Below, piece by piece: positions 9,224 through 18,041 of a DNA stretch of 64,000 nucleotides; position 1 is the first letter of the stretch, and every line of letters begins with the position of its first letter. The position numbers and the translations under genes are program-made. This stretch comes from Desulfobulbus oligotrophicus (GTDB lineage: Bacteria; Desulfobacterota; Desulfobulbia; Desulfobulbales; Desulfobulbaceae), in contig NZ_CP054140.1 in the NCBI RefSeq assembly GCF_016446285.1, positions 2,904,001 to 2,968,000 of the forward strand. Direction: 5' to 3'. Under the pieces are notes generated by a model. That model saw only the letters and a list, made by a program, of their open reading frames with translations. It was not told the DNA's origin and did no database searches.

Positions 9224-10149
9224 TGTTCTTCCCCGCTCCTCATGTTGATATCACTAAATATCTTCTCCAGGCTCCGCGATTCAGGCTCAAGCCCCAGCAG
9301 GGGCCAGCCCTTGGCAACAATAGCCGCGGCAACAGCCGGCGCCATCTCATCCATTGGTCTGTCCCCGACAACTGCCCAGCACAGTCGTCCGGGTTCCCGG
9401 ACCACCGGCTCAACTGTCCGCACACCTTCCAACCCGGTCAGCACGCTCTCAGCCTCCATCCGATCAACAGTCACCAGCAGTCGTTGTGCCTTGCTCAGTT
9501 CTTCGATCCTGGCATCCAGCGCCTTGCGGCCATGCTGCATGATGATCACCCGGTCGCACACCGCCTGTACCTCCTGAAGAATGTGGGTGGAGATGATCAG
9601 GGTCGCATCAACGGAAAGTTCACGGAGCAGGTGGCGCATGTGTTGAATCTGGGTCGGGTCGAGGCCGTTGGTGGGCTCATCAAGGATCAGAATCCTGGGT
9701 TGATGGAAGATGGCCTGAGCCACACCGACCCGTTGCCGATACCCCCGCGACAGGGTTCCGATGGTCTGATCTGCCTTGTCAATCAGCCCGGTACGTTCCA
9801 GAGTCTCCTGTACCAGGGTACCCATTTTCTTGGTCGGCACACCATGCAAAACAGCATGATAGGCAAGGTAGCCCACGACCGTCATCTCTGGATACACCGG
9901 ACAGTTTTCGGGCAGATAACCGATCTGCGCCTGGATTGCCCGGCGATCTGTCTCCATATCCATCTGCTGGATCCGGATAGTACCGCCGGTCGGCTCGAGA
10001 AAACCTGTCAACATCTTCATGACCGTTGTTTTACCGGCTCCGTTGTGGCCAAGTAAGCCGACAATTTCGCCGGAATCGATCGTAAAGGAAATATCGTCCA
10101 CAGCCTTCAGAGAGCCGTAACTTCTGGTCAAGTGGGCAACATGAATCAT
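9220..10149 (-). CDS. ABC exporter ATP-binding protein (GldA-like)
   Basis: A 309-residue ABC ATPase of the ABC-2 exporter class. Walker A is GHNGAGKTT near residue 34, the Q-loop lies at IGYLPENCPVYPEMTV near 86, the signature is LSRGYRQRVG near 143, Walker B is ILILDEPTNGLDP near 161, and the switch histidine is in ISTHILQEV. The C-terminal 90 residues form the extra domain usual in GldA-type subunits. GGAG lies seven bases before the ATG. It is the first gene of the three-gene operon and would power the fused permease encoded next. Substrate unknown. Confidence 0.92.
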   Translation of the reverse strand: MIHVAHLTRSYGSLKAVDDISFTIDSGEIVGLLGHNGAGKTTVMKMLTGFLEPTGGTIRIQQMDMETDRRAIQAQIGYLPENCPVYPEMTVVGYLAYHAVLHGVPTKKMGTLVQETLERTGLIDKADQTIGTLSRGYRQRVGVAQAIFHQPRILILDEPTNGLDPTQIQHMRHLLRELSVDATLIISTHILQEVQAVCDRVIIMQHGRKALDARIEELSKAQRLLVTVDRMEAESVLTGLEGVRTVEPVVREPGRLCWAVVGDRPMDEMAPAVAAAIVAKGWPLLGLEPESRSLEKIFSDINMRSGEEQ

Positions 10150-10444
10150 ACGAAAACTCCAGGTGTGTGTCTGTAGAGACAGTGCTCAGAGAGAGCTGCT
10201 TATTCCGGGCAGCAACCCGCTGTTCAAACGATGAGGGACACAGCAAAGATGGACTGCCCTTCCACTGGACTGAGAGCAGGTGAACGTATATTCCGCGTGG
10301 TATACAAGCAGAGGTATACCCGGAGAAAAGATCCACCGTTTCTTCTGATTTGGGCGCATATCATAAAGCAGACATGCAACTTGTCAACCCGGACACGACA
10401 GTATCTGTACAGGCCGACTGTAGCGCTCTGGTCTGTTGCCGCAC

Positions 10445-11332
10445 TTAAAGCGTTCTTCCCCGTCTGCCATGAAAAGTGGTCATGAAGATGCCTGAAAAGA
10501 TGAGAGCAGCTCCTTGCGCATGGTATCTGGTCAACGGTTCGTCGAGAAACAAGACCGCCAGGACAGCACTGAATACAGGCATAAGGTGGACAAAGGGACT
10601 GGCCTTTGCCGGACCTATGGCCCGAACCGCTGCATTCCAGAAGATAAAGGCCACCACAGAGGCAAAGAGCGCCACATACCCGATGGTAAGTACTGTTGCC
10701 GGGTTTATCGCAACACGGTATCCGGCCTGTATCTCTGCCAGGTAAAAGGGAAAGATGGCCAGCAGGCCGATAATGCTGATAAATGTCAGATACGCGAGGG
10801 GGTGCAGTCCATGGGGATAGCGTTTAAGACGTGCGGAGTAAAGCGCCCAGATCACGGCTGCGGTCAGGATCAACAGATCACCCTGGTTCAGCGACACCTG
10901 CCAAAGCGCGGTCAGCTCACCTTTAGCCATGGTCCACAACACACCTGCCAAAGAAAGCAGTACACCGCACCATTGCCGCGGCTGTACAGTTTCCCGATAC
11001 AGCAGCCGGGAGAACAGAACAATCAGTACCGGCGTGCAGGAGTTAACCAAACCTGCATTGATCACCGTGGTATACTGCATGGCAAAGTAGAGCAGAGTGG
11101 TGAAGCCAAACACACCGAGCAGACCCTGCACCACGATATAGCGGCAGTGAAGACGAAACATCGGCCATTGCGCTCTGAGGTGCTGCCGGGTAATGATCAG
11201 CAAGAGAAGCAGGGCAACAGCCCAGCGCCAGAACGACAGAGCCAGCGGTGGGATGGCTGCATGCATGCCGCGGCTGAGTACAAAGTTACCTGCCCAGAAC
11301 AGAGCGGTGAGGATGAGCAGGAAATACGGCAT
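10445..11332 (-). CDS. EamA/DMT-superfamily transporter
   Basis: A 295-residue protein with ten predicted membrane helices in two EamA repeats. The first begins MPYFLLILTALFWAGNFVLSRG and the second near WALYSARLKRYPHG. Members export or exchange amino acids, nucleosides or other small metabolites, but substrate cannot be read from sequence. The frame is open for another 78 codons upstream, yet those are Pro/Ser/Cys-rich and not transporter-like, so the ATG at 11332 is preferred even though its ribosome binding site is weak. It stands alone, 80 bases from the lipoprotein gene upstream. Confidence 0.87.
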   Translation of the reverse strand: MPYFLLILTALFWAGNFVLSRGMHAAIPPLALSFWRWAVALLLLLIITRQHLRAQWPMFRLHCRYIVVQGLLGVFGFTTLLYFAMQYTTVINAGLVNSCTPVLIVLFSRLLYRETVQPRQWCGVLLSLAGVLWTMAKGELTALWQVSLNQGDLLILTAAVIWALYSARLKRYPHGLHPLAYLTFISIIGLLAIFPFYLAEIQAGYRVAINPATVLTIGYVALFASVVAFIFWNAAVRAIGPAKASPFVHLMPVFSAVLAVLFLDEPLTRYHAQGAALIFSGIFMTTFHGRRGRTL

Positions 11333-11411
11333 ACAGCTCGGACTGTGTGTTGGGGATTTTACATGACAAATGGTTGAAAGCTGACCAAAGTGACCAGACA
11401 GGTTGTCTGCT

Positions 11412-11906
11412 TCAGAACCAGCCACCCCACAGACCATTGTCATGTTCCTGTTCACAGGTGGAACCGGTGATGGTACGGGGCTGGTAGATCTCCAGCACGC
11501 CCGGCTCGGGCATGCGGACAATGTTGACGATGTTGCGGGAATACCAGATACCGGCCTGCCGACCATCAGGAGTGAGGATCAGGCCGCCACGAAACTCGCA
11601 GCCCGGTCCGTAATGCTCAGTGCGCCACCACTGCAGCCAGCCGTTCAATCTGGATTCACTCAACTCGATCTCGGCCCAGACTCTGCTGCGAAGCGTATAC
11701 TGATCACTGATGGCAATGATCGTATCCGGAGCCGTGATCGAACCAAGATAATAGTAACGGTGGTCTGGAAGCACAGTCCCGGTTTCAACCAGTTGCCGAA
11801 CGCCCATATCAATCTCCCACAACCCGCCGGGCTGATGCGATACACACCCCAGCATGAAGACCAGTGCCAGCGCTATGCCGCCATGATGCACCCAAAACTG
11901 TCGCAT
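11412..11906 (-). CDS. Putative lipoprotein of unknown function
   Basis: This 164-residue protein was not recognised beyond being a lipoprotein. Residues 1-21 are a type II signal peptide with lipobox LGC at the cysteine near residue 21, followed by VSHQPGG, so it should be membrane-anchored and periplasmic. The mature part has many aromatic residues (YYYLGSITAPDTIIAI, WLQWWRTEHYGPGCEFRGG) and two cysteines besides the lipid-bearing one, which might form a disulfide. The pattern suggests a small beta-rich domain. AGGAGG stands six bases before the ATG, so it is very likely expressed. It lies between the transporter and RlpA genes on the same strand with no tight coupling. Confidence 0.7.
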   Translation of the reverse strand: MRQFWVHHGGIALALVFMLGCVSHQPGGLWEIDMGVRQLVETGTVLPDHRYYYLGSITAPDTIIAISDQYTLRSRVWAEIELSESRLNGWLQWWRTEHYGPGCEFRGGLILTPDGRQAGIWYSRNIVNIVRMPEPGVLEIYQPRTITGSTCEQEHDNGLWGGWF

Positions 11907-12342
11907 GCAAACCTCCTGTTGAAGATCATCGGGCTTGCAGCAGATCCTGTGAGCAGCACATCTCCTCTGCTGTCGGCCGGAGACAGCGTTTGCACTCCGT
12001 CATCCCTCTACGCCCTGATCATCAGTCTTCTTGCCTTGTAGCCCTGCTGTGTCATGAAAACACCGAAGCCAATACATGCATCAGCCAACGTTTCCGCTAA
12101 AACCACAAAGTACAGCCAACAGGGTTTCATTCCTACCAGTAATGCCCGTGCGCATACAACCTCTGTGCGATCCCGCTGATACAGGAGACTTGGCAGAAAG
12201 AAAAAAATGATCTGTAAACAGAGGGGCAAAACCAGGTCCGACCCGTGAGATATCTGCTCTTTCTGAGCAGTGAACTCCACAATTCAGCCGGCCGTATCTA
12301 CACGGTCAACAAGGGCGTGGTACAGCGTAAGATCTGCTGCGC
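11907..12342. other. Intergenic stretch between lipoprotein and rlpA genes
   Basis: About 440 bases with no confident gene. A minus-strand frame at 12008-12280 (90 codons, hydrophobic) begins with GTG but lacks a ribosome binding site and any recognisable family, so it is not called. No clear terminator for rlpA was found. Confidence 0.4.
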
Positions 12343-12834
12343 TCAAGTGGAGGAGGTGGAACTGACGATTTCCAGTTTAACATGCGCAAGACCGGCTCTC
12401 AGCATGCCGATCTTGCCGGCAGCTGCTGTGGAGAGATCTATGACACGGCCGCGACACCATGGCCCGCGATCATTCACAACAACATCCACGGTTTTGTTAT
12501 TGCGGAGATTAGTCACTCGAACAGTGGTACCGAATGGCAGCGTTTTATGCGCTGCAGTCATGGCATGCTGACTGAACCGCTGACCACTGCTGGTTTTTCG
12601 CCCATGAAATTTATCGGCATAGATAGCAGCGATACCCTTCATTGAGGAGGTTTTTCGGGAGCGTTTAGTGGATTTTGCCAGTTTGGCCCGAGGCGCGTTT
12701 TTGTGTGCAGCAGCATATGTTACTTTGTCTCGTTGAGCAGCAGATGCAACGGCATTCAGTGGTTGTCCTGCGGAAAATTCGATCATCGCCAAGCCGACAA
12801 ACATTAACAAAATAAGCTTGGTAGCTTTCACCAT
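12343..12834 (-). CDS. rlpA: RlpA-family septal ring lytic transglycosylase-like protein (short form)
   Basis: A 163-residue secreted protein. Residues 1-23 form a signal peptide. A Lys/Arg/Ala-rich linker (30-62) leads to a double-psi beta-barrel domain (65-155) with the RlpA hallmarks GIAAIYADKFHGRKTSSGQRF, TAAHKTLPFGTTVRVTN and VVNDRGPW followed by RVIDLSTAAA. RlpA proteins cut or bind denuded glycan strands at the septum. Unlike E. coli RlpA it has no SPOR domain and no lipobox, so septal targeting must differ. The ATG at 12834 is preferred over an upstream start because GGAG lies eight bases before it and the signal peptide begins there. Confidence 0.88.
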   Translation of the reverse strand: MVKATKLILLMFVGLAMIEFSAGQPLNAVASAAQRDKVTYAAAHKNAPRAKLAKSTKRSRKTSSMKGIAAIYADKFHGRKTSSGQRFSQHAMTAAHKTLPFGTTVRVTNLRNNKTVDVVVNDRGPWCRGRVIDLSTAAAGKIGMLRAGLAHVKLEIVSSTSST

Positions 12835-13464
12835 ATAATTCTCTCCAGTTGAAGTCAAAAATGGCTTTTCTCTTTCAAGACGGTGCAAAATAACAGAAAT
12901 TCGATATATTGCAAGACAAACTGTTTTTTTTACCTCAGCATCAAAACCTAACTTTCTGAAATAAAACAAAAAAAAATTTCCTTTTCCCGCATCCGCAGCG
13001 TTCACTTATCGTAAAGAGATCGAGATAAAAAAACGAAACCTATCCTACTGAAACTCTGCATCTTTTCTCCTTCCTGCCCACAAAAAACCACTGTTGGGAC
13101 AAACAACGTCCAAAGAAACAGCGGCAGAAGAGAAAAAAAACGAGACAAGGTGTTGGCCGGTATGCGACTGCAGCCATATCCACCACCTCCCTTCACTCTC
13201 TCATCAACCGTGGTACATCCATGCACCACAGTTGACCAGAAACCAGACGCCGCATCACACAGGACACGTACAAAAGAGATACTTCCGCAGCAAAGCCGCA
13301 GAGAACAGGGCCGGTTCTGACATAAACAGCACTGTTGTCGGCACTTGTCGGCACCATTGTTTTCAACAGCCTTACCATCACAGTCAGGTTTTCTTTAAGC
13401 AGCCCCTTTTCTGCAAATGCCCGGCAGCATCAGGCAGGCTGAACAAGCAGAGAAACTCACACCA
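12835..13464. other. Long AT-rich intergenic stretch between nrdJ and rlpA
   Basis: About 630 bases that follow nrdJ and precede rlpA on the minus strand. Only short frames with unnatural composition were seen. The part at 12900-13030 is rich in A and T and probably carries the rlpA promoter, but no boxes could be fixed with confidence. No terminator with a T-run was found behind nrdJ. Confidence 0.4.
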
Positions 13465-15660
13465 TTACGAGCATTTCGAATACCCGCAATCCCGACACAC
13501 CTCACACCCTTCCTCAAAGAGCAACTTCCCCCGGCACTCAGGACACACCGAGGCAAACCCATGCTGGGTCGCTGCCATAAAGGATTTAAGCAGTTTGCCG
13601 AGCTGGGCCGGAAGATCAAGCAGATGCCCGGAAGAACGATCCAATTGCTTGATGATCTCGTCCATGGGAATCTGGTATCTCAGGGCCAGCGAGACCAACC
13701 GGCAGGTTGTGGTCCACATGGTTGACTTATCCTTGAGATCCACCCGATTGTCGAAGGGAAACTTGGCAAAGACCTCCATGGGTTTTTCATCTTCATCAAA
13801 GCAGACAATCAGATAAATGGTTTCCTGGTTGATGTCTTTAAGACGATAGCGTTTGGCACTGAGTACATCGGGCAAAGTGGCCTTGCGGACAAGCCCCTGC
13901 GTGGAGGCAACCGCGGTCTTGTCGTCACTGCCCGCAACGGTGTTGAGCACCTGATGGTCACGGGAGCCGTCACGGTACACGGTCAACCCCTTGCAGCCCA
14001 GCTCGAAGCCGAGCATATAGGCGGCACGGACATCGTCTTGTGTTGCTGAGGCAGGCAGGTTAATGGTTTTAGAGATCGACGAGTCAACGCCGTTCTGCTG
14101 CAGCCTCCCCTGCATCTGGATATGCTGTTCAGGGCTGATATCCTGAGCAGTGCGAAAGATCTCCTGCCAGCGCTCAGGTATCTCAGCATGACCGATGACA
14201 GTGCCGCTGGTTGCCACCTTTTCCATCAGTCCCGGAGAATAAAAGCCCTCAGCCCGAGCAACCTGCTCAAACAGTTTGTTGACCATCAGGAGCCGATCGC
14301 CGTCCATAACGTTCTTGATCATCACAATGGAGAAATAGGGCTCGCATCCTGATGCGCAATCGGCAATCATCGACACCGTGCCTGTAGGTTGAATCGACGT
14401 CAGAGCAGCGTTACGTCTGGCCGGATACATGTTGATCGTGGGATCGTACGCCGGAAACGGGCCCTTCAGGGCTGCCAGTTCAATTGAGGCCGTCTCTGCC
14501 TCCTGGCGGATAAAAGACATCACCTGGGCAGCCATCGCCCGGCCATCCTCGCTGCCATACGGCAGTTCAAGCTGGATAAGCATGTCGTGCAACCCCATGA
14601 TGCCGAGACCGACCTTGCGGGTTTTCTGGGTCATCTCCGCAATTTCCGGAATAGGAAAACGGTTGCAGTCAATAACGTTGTCAAGAAAACGAACCGCCAA
14701 CCGGGTTGTGGCCCCCAGCCGTTCCCAGTCAACCTCACTATTTCTGACATACTGGGCTAAGTTGATCGAACCCAGGTTGCAGGACTCGTAGGGCAGGAGC
14801 CACTGCTCTCCACAGGGGTTGGTGGCTTCAAATTCGCCGAGCTGGGGTGTGGTGTTGTCGCGGTTGGCCGCATCAATAAAGAGCACGCCCGGTTCACCGT
14901 TATGCCAGGCCAGATCAACGATCTTGTCAAAGACTTCCCGGGCGCGCAGGGTATCAATAACCTTGTTACTGGAGGGATCGATCAGGTCGCAGGCCAGATC
15001 CTCCCTGACCGCATGCATGAACAGATCCGTGATGGCCACACTGAAGTTGAAGTTGGTGTAACGGGTCTGATCCTGCTTGGCGACGATAAACTCCATGATA
15101 TCAGGATGATCGACCCGGAGCACTCCCATATTGGCACCACGTCGTTTGCCGCCCTGCTTGATGGTTTCCGTTGCTGCATCAAACACGGCGGCAAAACTCA
15201 AAGGCCCGGAGGCAACCCCCTGGGTGGAACGAACAGCAGAATTTTTCGGTCGCAGGCGAGAAAAAGAATAACCGGTGCCGCCGCCGGTCTTATGGACCAG
15301 GGCGCCATGACGAATCGAAGTGAAAATACCATCCATCGAATCATCCACCGGCAGGACAAAACAGGCGGACAACTGACCAAGATCAGTACCGGCATTCATC
15401 AGACACGGCGAATTCGGTAAAAAGTCGAGATGATAGATCATGGAAAAAAACCGGTCTGCCAGCTCTTCATAATCCGGTTGATCACTGTCAACCCGGGCCA
15501 CGGCATTGGCAACGCGATGACAAAGGGTCTCCCAGTTCTCAAGAGGCGTACCTGTCACATCTTTGAGATAATATCGTCGCTCCAGCACAGTTTCTGCGGT
15601 ATCCGTCAACTGCTGTCTCGGTATGCTTCTGGTCATTACGGCCTCTTTTTGTGCATTCAT
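13465..15660 (-). CDS. nrdJ: Adenosylcobalamin-dependent (class II) ribonucleotide reductase
   Basis: NrdJ reduces ribonucleotides to deoxyribonucleotides using an adenosylcobalamin radical, with or without oxygen. From this start the protein has 731 residues. Active-site features are C86 in LPNSPCLMNAG, C100 in LSACFVLPV, the loop NPCGEQWLLPYESCNLGSIN with the radical-bearing cysteine, and KQGGKRRGANMG. The last 30 residues are a zinc-ribbon-like tail with four CxxC-type cysteines (CPECRGK, CEVCRDCG), which serves as the redox shuttle in this class. The ATG at 15660 follows GGAGAGG by ten bases; the ATG at 15636 with AGAGG five bases before it is an alternative. Two NrdR-like boxes lie in the promoter. 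Its cofactor need matches the cobalamin-controlled receptor at 30309-32375. Confidence 0.96.
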   Translation of the reverse strand: MNAQKEAVMTRSIPRQQLTDTAETVLERRYYLKDVTGTPLENWETLCHRVANAVARVDSDQPDYEELADRFFSMIYHLDFLPNSPCLMNAGTDLGQLSACFVLPVDDSMDGIFTSIRHGALVHKTGGGTGYSFSRLRPKNSAVRSTQGVASGPLSFAAVFDAATETIKQGGKRRGANMGVLRVDHPDIMEFIVAKQDQTRYTNFNFSVAITDLFMHAVREDLACDLIDPSSNKVIDTLRAREVFDKIVDLAWHNGEPGVLFIDAANRDNTTPQLGEFEATNPCGEQWLLPYESCNLGSINLAQYVRNSEVDWERLGATTRLAVRFLDNVIDCNRFPIPEIAEMTQKTRKVGLGIMGLHDMLIQLELPYGSEDGRAMAAQVMSFIRQEAETASIELAALKGPFPAYDPTINMYPARRNAALTSIQPTGTVSMIADCASGCEPYFSIVMIKNVMDGDRLLMVNKLFEQVARAEGFYSPGLMEKVATSGTVIGHAEIPERWQEIFRTAQDISPEQHIQMQGRLQQNGVDSSISKTINLPASATQDDVRAAYMLGFELGCKGLTVYRDGSRDHQVLNTVAGSDDKTAVASTQGLVRKATLPDVLSAKRYRLKDINQETIYLIVCFDEDEKPMEVFAKFPFDNRVDLKDKSTMWTTTCRLVSLALRYQIPMDEIIKQLDRSSGHLLDLPAQLGKLLKSFMAATQHGFASVCPECRGKLLFEEGCEVCRDCGYSKCS

Positions 15661-15804
15661 CTTGTGTATTCCTCTCCTTGCCCGCTGAGGATCAACCAGG
15701 GTTGACAGTCGCTCCTGTTTGCGCATAAAATCTGCCTGCAAAGTCCTTTTTCACCATGCAGCGATGGGCCTGCAACAGGCCGCCTGAACCTCTAAAGCGA
15801 GAGC

Positions 15805-15833
15805 ACATTATCACAACATATAGCGCCATTCAA
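15805..15833 (-). promoter_or_regulatory. Sigma70-type promoter of nrdJ
   Basis: Read on the minus strand, TTGAAT (15828-15833) and TAATGT (15805-15810) are separated by exactly 17 bases. The transcript would have a leader of roughly 140 bases before the nrdJ start. One of the two NrdR-like boxes fills the spacer. Confidence 0.62.
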
Positions 15834-15858
15834 GAGCAAAGAGCACCATATGAAGTGT
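15811..15858 (-). promoter_or_regulatory. Pair of NrdR-like boxes over the nrdJ promoter
   Basis: Two 16-base near-palindromes resemble the NrdR consensus ACACWATATATWGTGT: TCACAACATATAGCGC at 15811-15826 and GCACCATATGAAGTGT at 15843-15858, each matching at about 12-13 positions. They start 32 bases apart, three helical turns, which is the spacing known for NrdR pairs. The proximal box occupies the spacer between the -35 and -10 elements, a position suited to repression when dATP is plentiful. The nrdR gene is not in the window. Confidence 0.72.
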
Positions 15859-16164
15859 TTTTTAAAAAGTGCGCGTTTTCAAAGAGTTCGTCTTCAAACC
15901 CGGTACTACACCCCAAAAACAGAATGTGCTTTCATACCGGATTCTCTCTGCATCCAGCCGGCATCCAGCCGGCTCCACGACAGCAAAACAATACATGCAG
16001 CATCTTTTGTCAGGATTTTGATGCTTCTTGCTGCTTGCGGATTCCCGACACCATCAGTATATTGCGGCTTTCTTCCGTACGCAGTCAACTGTACACGCAG
16101 CCGAGTCTTTCGTTCTGTTTGTACATGCCCACAACCATTGCCTGTTAGAGGACATTATCTGCCC

Positions 16165-17028
16165 ATGTTGAAGTCATTTTTACTCTGCATCACCCTCCTG
16201 CTACCGTTCACCTCCCTGGCGCAGGATCTCGACAAAATCAATAGTGACGGTGACCTGTACTGGTCGGTTCAGACATCCTGGCCGATTCCGGTAAAATCCC
16301 GTGCCATCGTCCAGTCACTGGACAACAAGAAGGTTTTTATTCTGGGGACCAATGCCAAGGTCTACATCTTCACCTCGGACGGTAAACGGTTGGGTGTTAT
16401 TCCTGTTGACCCGAACGTCGCTGCCATTGATATCGCTCCCCGCGGCGAAATGCTCTACCTGGTGAACAACAAAACCAACACCTACACAGCCATTGATGTC
16501 AGCTTCAAACAGAATATCGATATCAGCGGAGCCCCGATACGCGGCGCAGCCGACGCACCGGTCACGCTGGTCGTGTTTTCAGACTTTGAATGTCCATGGT
16601 GCAGCAAACTCGAGCCGGTGCTGGCAGAACTGCTGGCACAAAATCAAGAGACACTGCGTATTGTTTTCAAACACCTTCCTCTGCCCATGCACCCGCAGGC
16701 TGAAACAGCAGCACTGGCAGCAATCGCTGCGCAGCAACAGGGAAAATTCTGGGAAATGCATGACGCCCTCTTCCAAAATACTACTTGGAACCGCAACACT
16801 GTTGACGAAACCGCCCTGCGGATCGGCCTCAACATGGAACAGTACCGGGTTGCCATGAGCAGCCCGCAGACAGTGGAGCAACTTGCCAAAGACAAGAGCG
16901 ATGCCCAGGCAGCCGAGGTCACAGCTACGCCCTCGTTGTTCATAAACGGCCGTCCGGTGCGTGATCGCTCCCTGCCGAACCTGCAGAAGATGGTTGCCGA
17001 GGCGTTGGAAGCCAGTGCGACCAAGTAA
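16165..17028 (+). CDS. DsbA/DsbG-like thiol-disulfide protein with N-terminal beta domain
   Basis: A 287-residue periplasmic protein. Residues 1-20 form a signal peptide (LPFTSLAQ). Residues 30-115 make a small beta domain with a YVTN/NHL-propeller flavour (KVFILGTNAKVYIFTSDG, EMLYLVNNKTNTYTAID). Residues 120-285 form a Thioredoxin_4/DsbA fold with active site CPWC in FSDFECPWC and the cis-proline loop TATPSLFINGRPV. It probably oxidises, reduces or isomerises disulfides outside the cytoplasm. The frame is open further upstream, but the signal peptide fixes the start at 16165; the ribosome binding site is weak. Its end overlaps the likely GTG start of phoH by 14 bases. Confidence 0.87.
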   Translation: MLKSFLLCITLLLPFTSLAQDLDKINSDGDLYWSVQTSWPIPVKSRAIVQSLDNKKVFILGTNAKVYIFTSDGKRLGVIPVDPNVAAIDIAPRGEMLYLVNNKTNTYTAIDVSFKQNIDISGAPIRGAADAPVTLVVFSDFECPWCSKLEPVLAELLAQNQETLRIVFKHLPLPMHPQAETAALAAIAAQQQGKFWEMHDALFQNTTWNRNTVDETALRIGLNMEQYRVAMSSPQTVEQLAKDKSDAQAAEVTATPSLFINGRPVRDRSLPNLQKMVAEALEASATK

Positions 17029-18037
17029 GACAAAACACTCTGCAGCTCTTCATGCAGAGATCTCGCAGGACCTTGCATTTACCGACAACCAGACAGTGCA
17101 GCAACTCTTTGGCGACCTCAACCGGAACCTGCTCATTATTGAACAGGCCACAGGCGTCAAGATACATGCAAGGGGCAACGGTGTGAAGATCACCGGCCCG
17201 GCCCATGCTGTGGAACTGGCTGCCTCCACCCTGGAGCAGATGTATGGTCTCCTGCTCAAGGGGTATCCGGTCTTCGGTCAGGATATTGCCTTTGGTGTCA
17301 AGATTCTGGAATCTTCACCCCATATCAGGCTGGAAGAAATATTCCTTGATAAGGTATGCATCACCGCTCGTAAACGGGTTATTTCACCGAAGTCGGTCAA
17401 CCAGAAACTCTATATTGAGGCGATTCGCAACAACGACATTGTCTTCGGCATCGGCCCGGCTGGAACCGGCAAAACCTATCTGGCCGTGGCCATGGCTGTA
17501 TCAGCTCTGCTCAAGGAACAGGTGGCTAAAATAATCCTGACCCGCCCTGCTGTGGAGGCCGGAGAAAAACTGGGCTTTCTGCCTGGCGACATGGCACAGA
17601 AAGTTGATCCCTACCTCCGGCCGCTCACCGATGCCATCAACGATATGATGGGCCAGGATCGCACCCAGGAGCTGATTGAGCGCGGCATGATCGAGGTGGC
17701 GCCTCTGGCCTTCATGCGTGGCCGCACCTTAAACAACGCCTTTATCATTCTTGACGAGGCCCAGAACACGACCCGGGAACAGATGAAGATGTTTCTCACC
17801 CGTATCGGTTTTGACTCGCAAGCCGTGATAACCGGAGACATCACCCAGATCGATCTGTCCGGATCGCAGCAGTCCGGGCTGATCCAGGCTGAAAAGATCC
17901 TCACCGATATCAAGGGAATCGCCTTCCGGCACTTCTCCAAGGCCGATGTGGTCCGGCACCCCCTGGTCCAGGAAATCATCCAGGCCTACGACCAGCGGGA
18001 CCAAACGCATTCATCCCGCTCTGCCAAAGAGAGTTGA
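17015..18037 (+). CDS. phoH: PhoH-family ATPase
   Basis: PhoH (YbeZ) is a cytosolic P-loop NTPase tied to RNA metabolism and commonly encoded beside YbeY, as here. From the proposed GTG at 17015 it has 340 residues. An N-terminal KH-like segment (about 15-80) precedes the PhoH domain: Walker A GPAGTGKT, then the family segment [18 protein letters not shown], and Walker [10 protein letters not shown] with the following TGDITQIDL. The start is uncertain: the frame runs further upstream inside the dsbG-like gene, where it is clearly non-native, and GTG 17015 has GGAAG three bases before it. The stop is four bases before the ybeY start. Confidence 0.93.
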   Translation: MRPSKTKHSAALHAEISQDLAFTDNQTVQQLFGDLNRNLLIIEQATGVKIHARGNGVKITGPAHAVELAASTLEQMYGLLLKGYPVFGQDIAFGVKILESSPHIRLEEIFLDKVCITARKRVISPKSVNQKLYIEAIRNNDIVFGIGPAGTGKTYLAVAMAVSALLKEQVAKIILTRPAVEAGEKLGFLPGDMAQKVDPYLRPLTDAINDMMGQDRTQELIERGMIEVAPLAFMRGRTLNNAFIILDEAQNTTREQMKMFLTRIGFDSQAVITGDITQIDLSGSQQSGLIQAEKILTDIKGIAFRHFSKADVVRHPLVQEIIQAYDQRDQTHSSRSAKES

Positions 18038-18041
18038 GAAG

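Noticed and set aside
11333-11566. Upstream extension of the EamA transporter by 78 codons
   Set aside because: Pro/Ser/Cys-rich and overlaps the lipoprotein gene in another frame.
12008-12280. Minus-strand frame of 90 hydrophobic codons between the lipoprotein and rlpA genes
   Set aside because: GTG start without a ribosome binding site, no recognisable family; internal ATG has no proper spacing either.
15850-16164. Upstream extension of the DsbG-like frame by 105 codons
   Set aside because: The extension is not protein-like, covers the nrdJ regulatory boxes, and the signal peptide begins at 16165.
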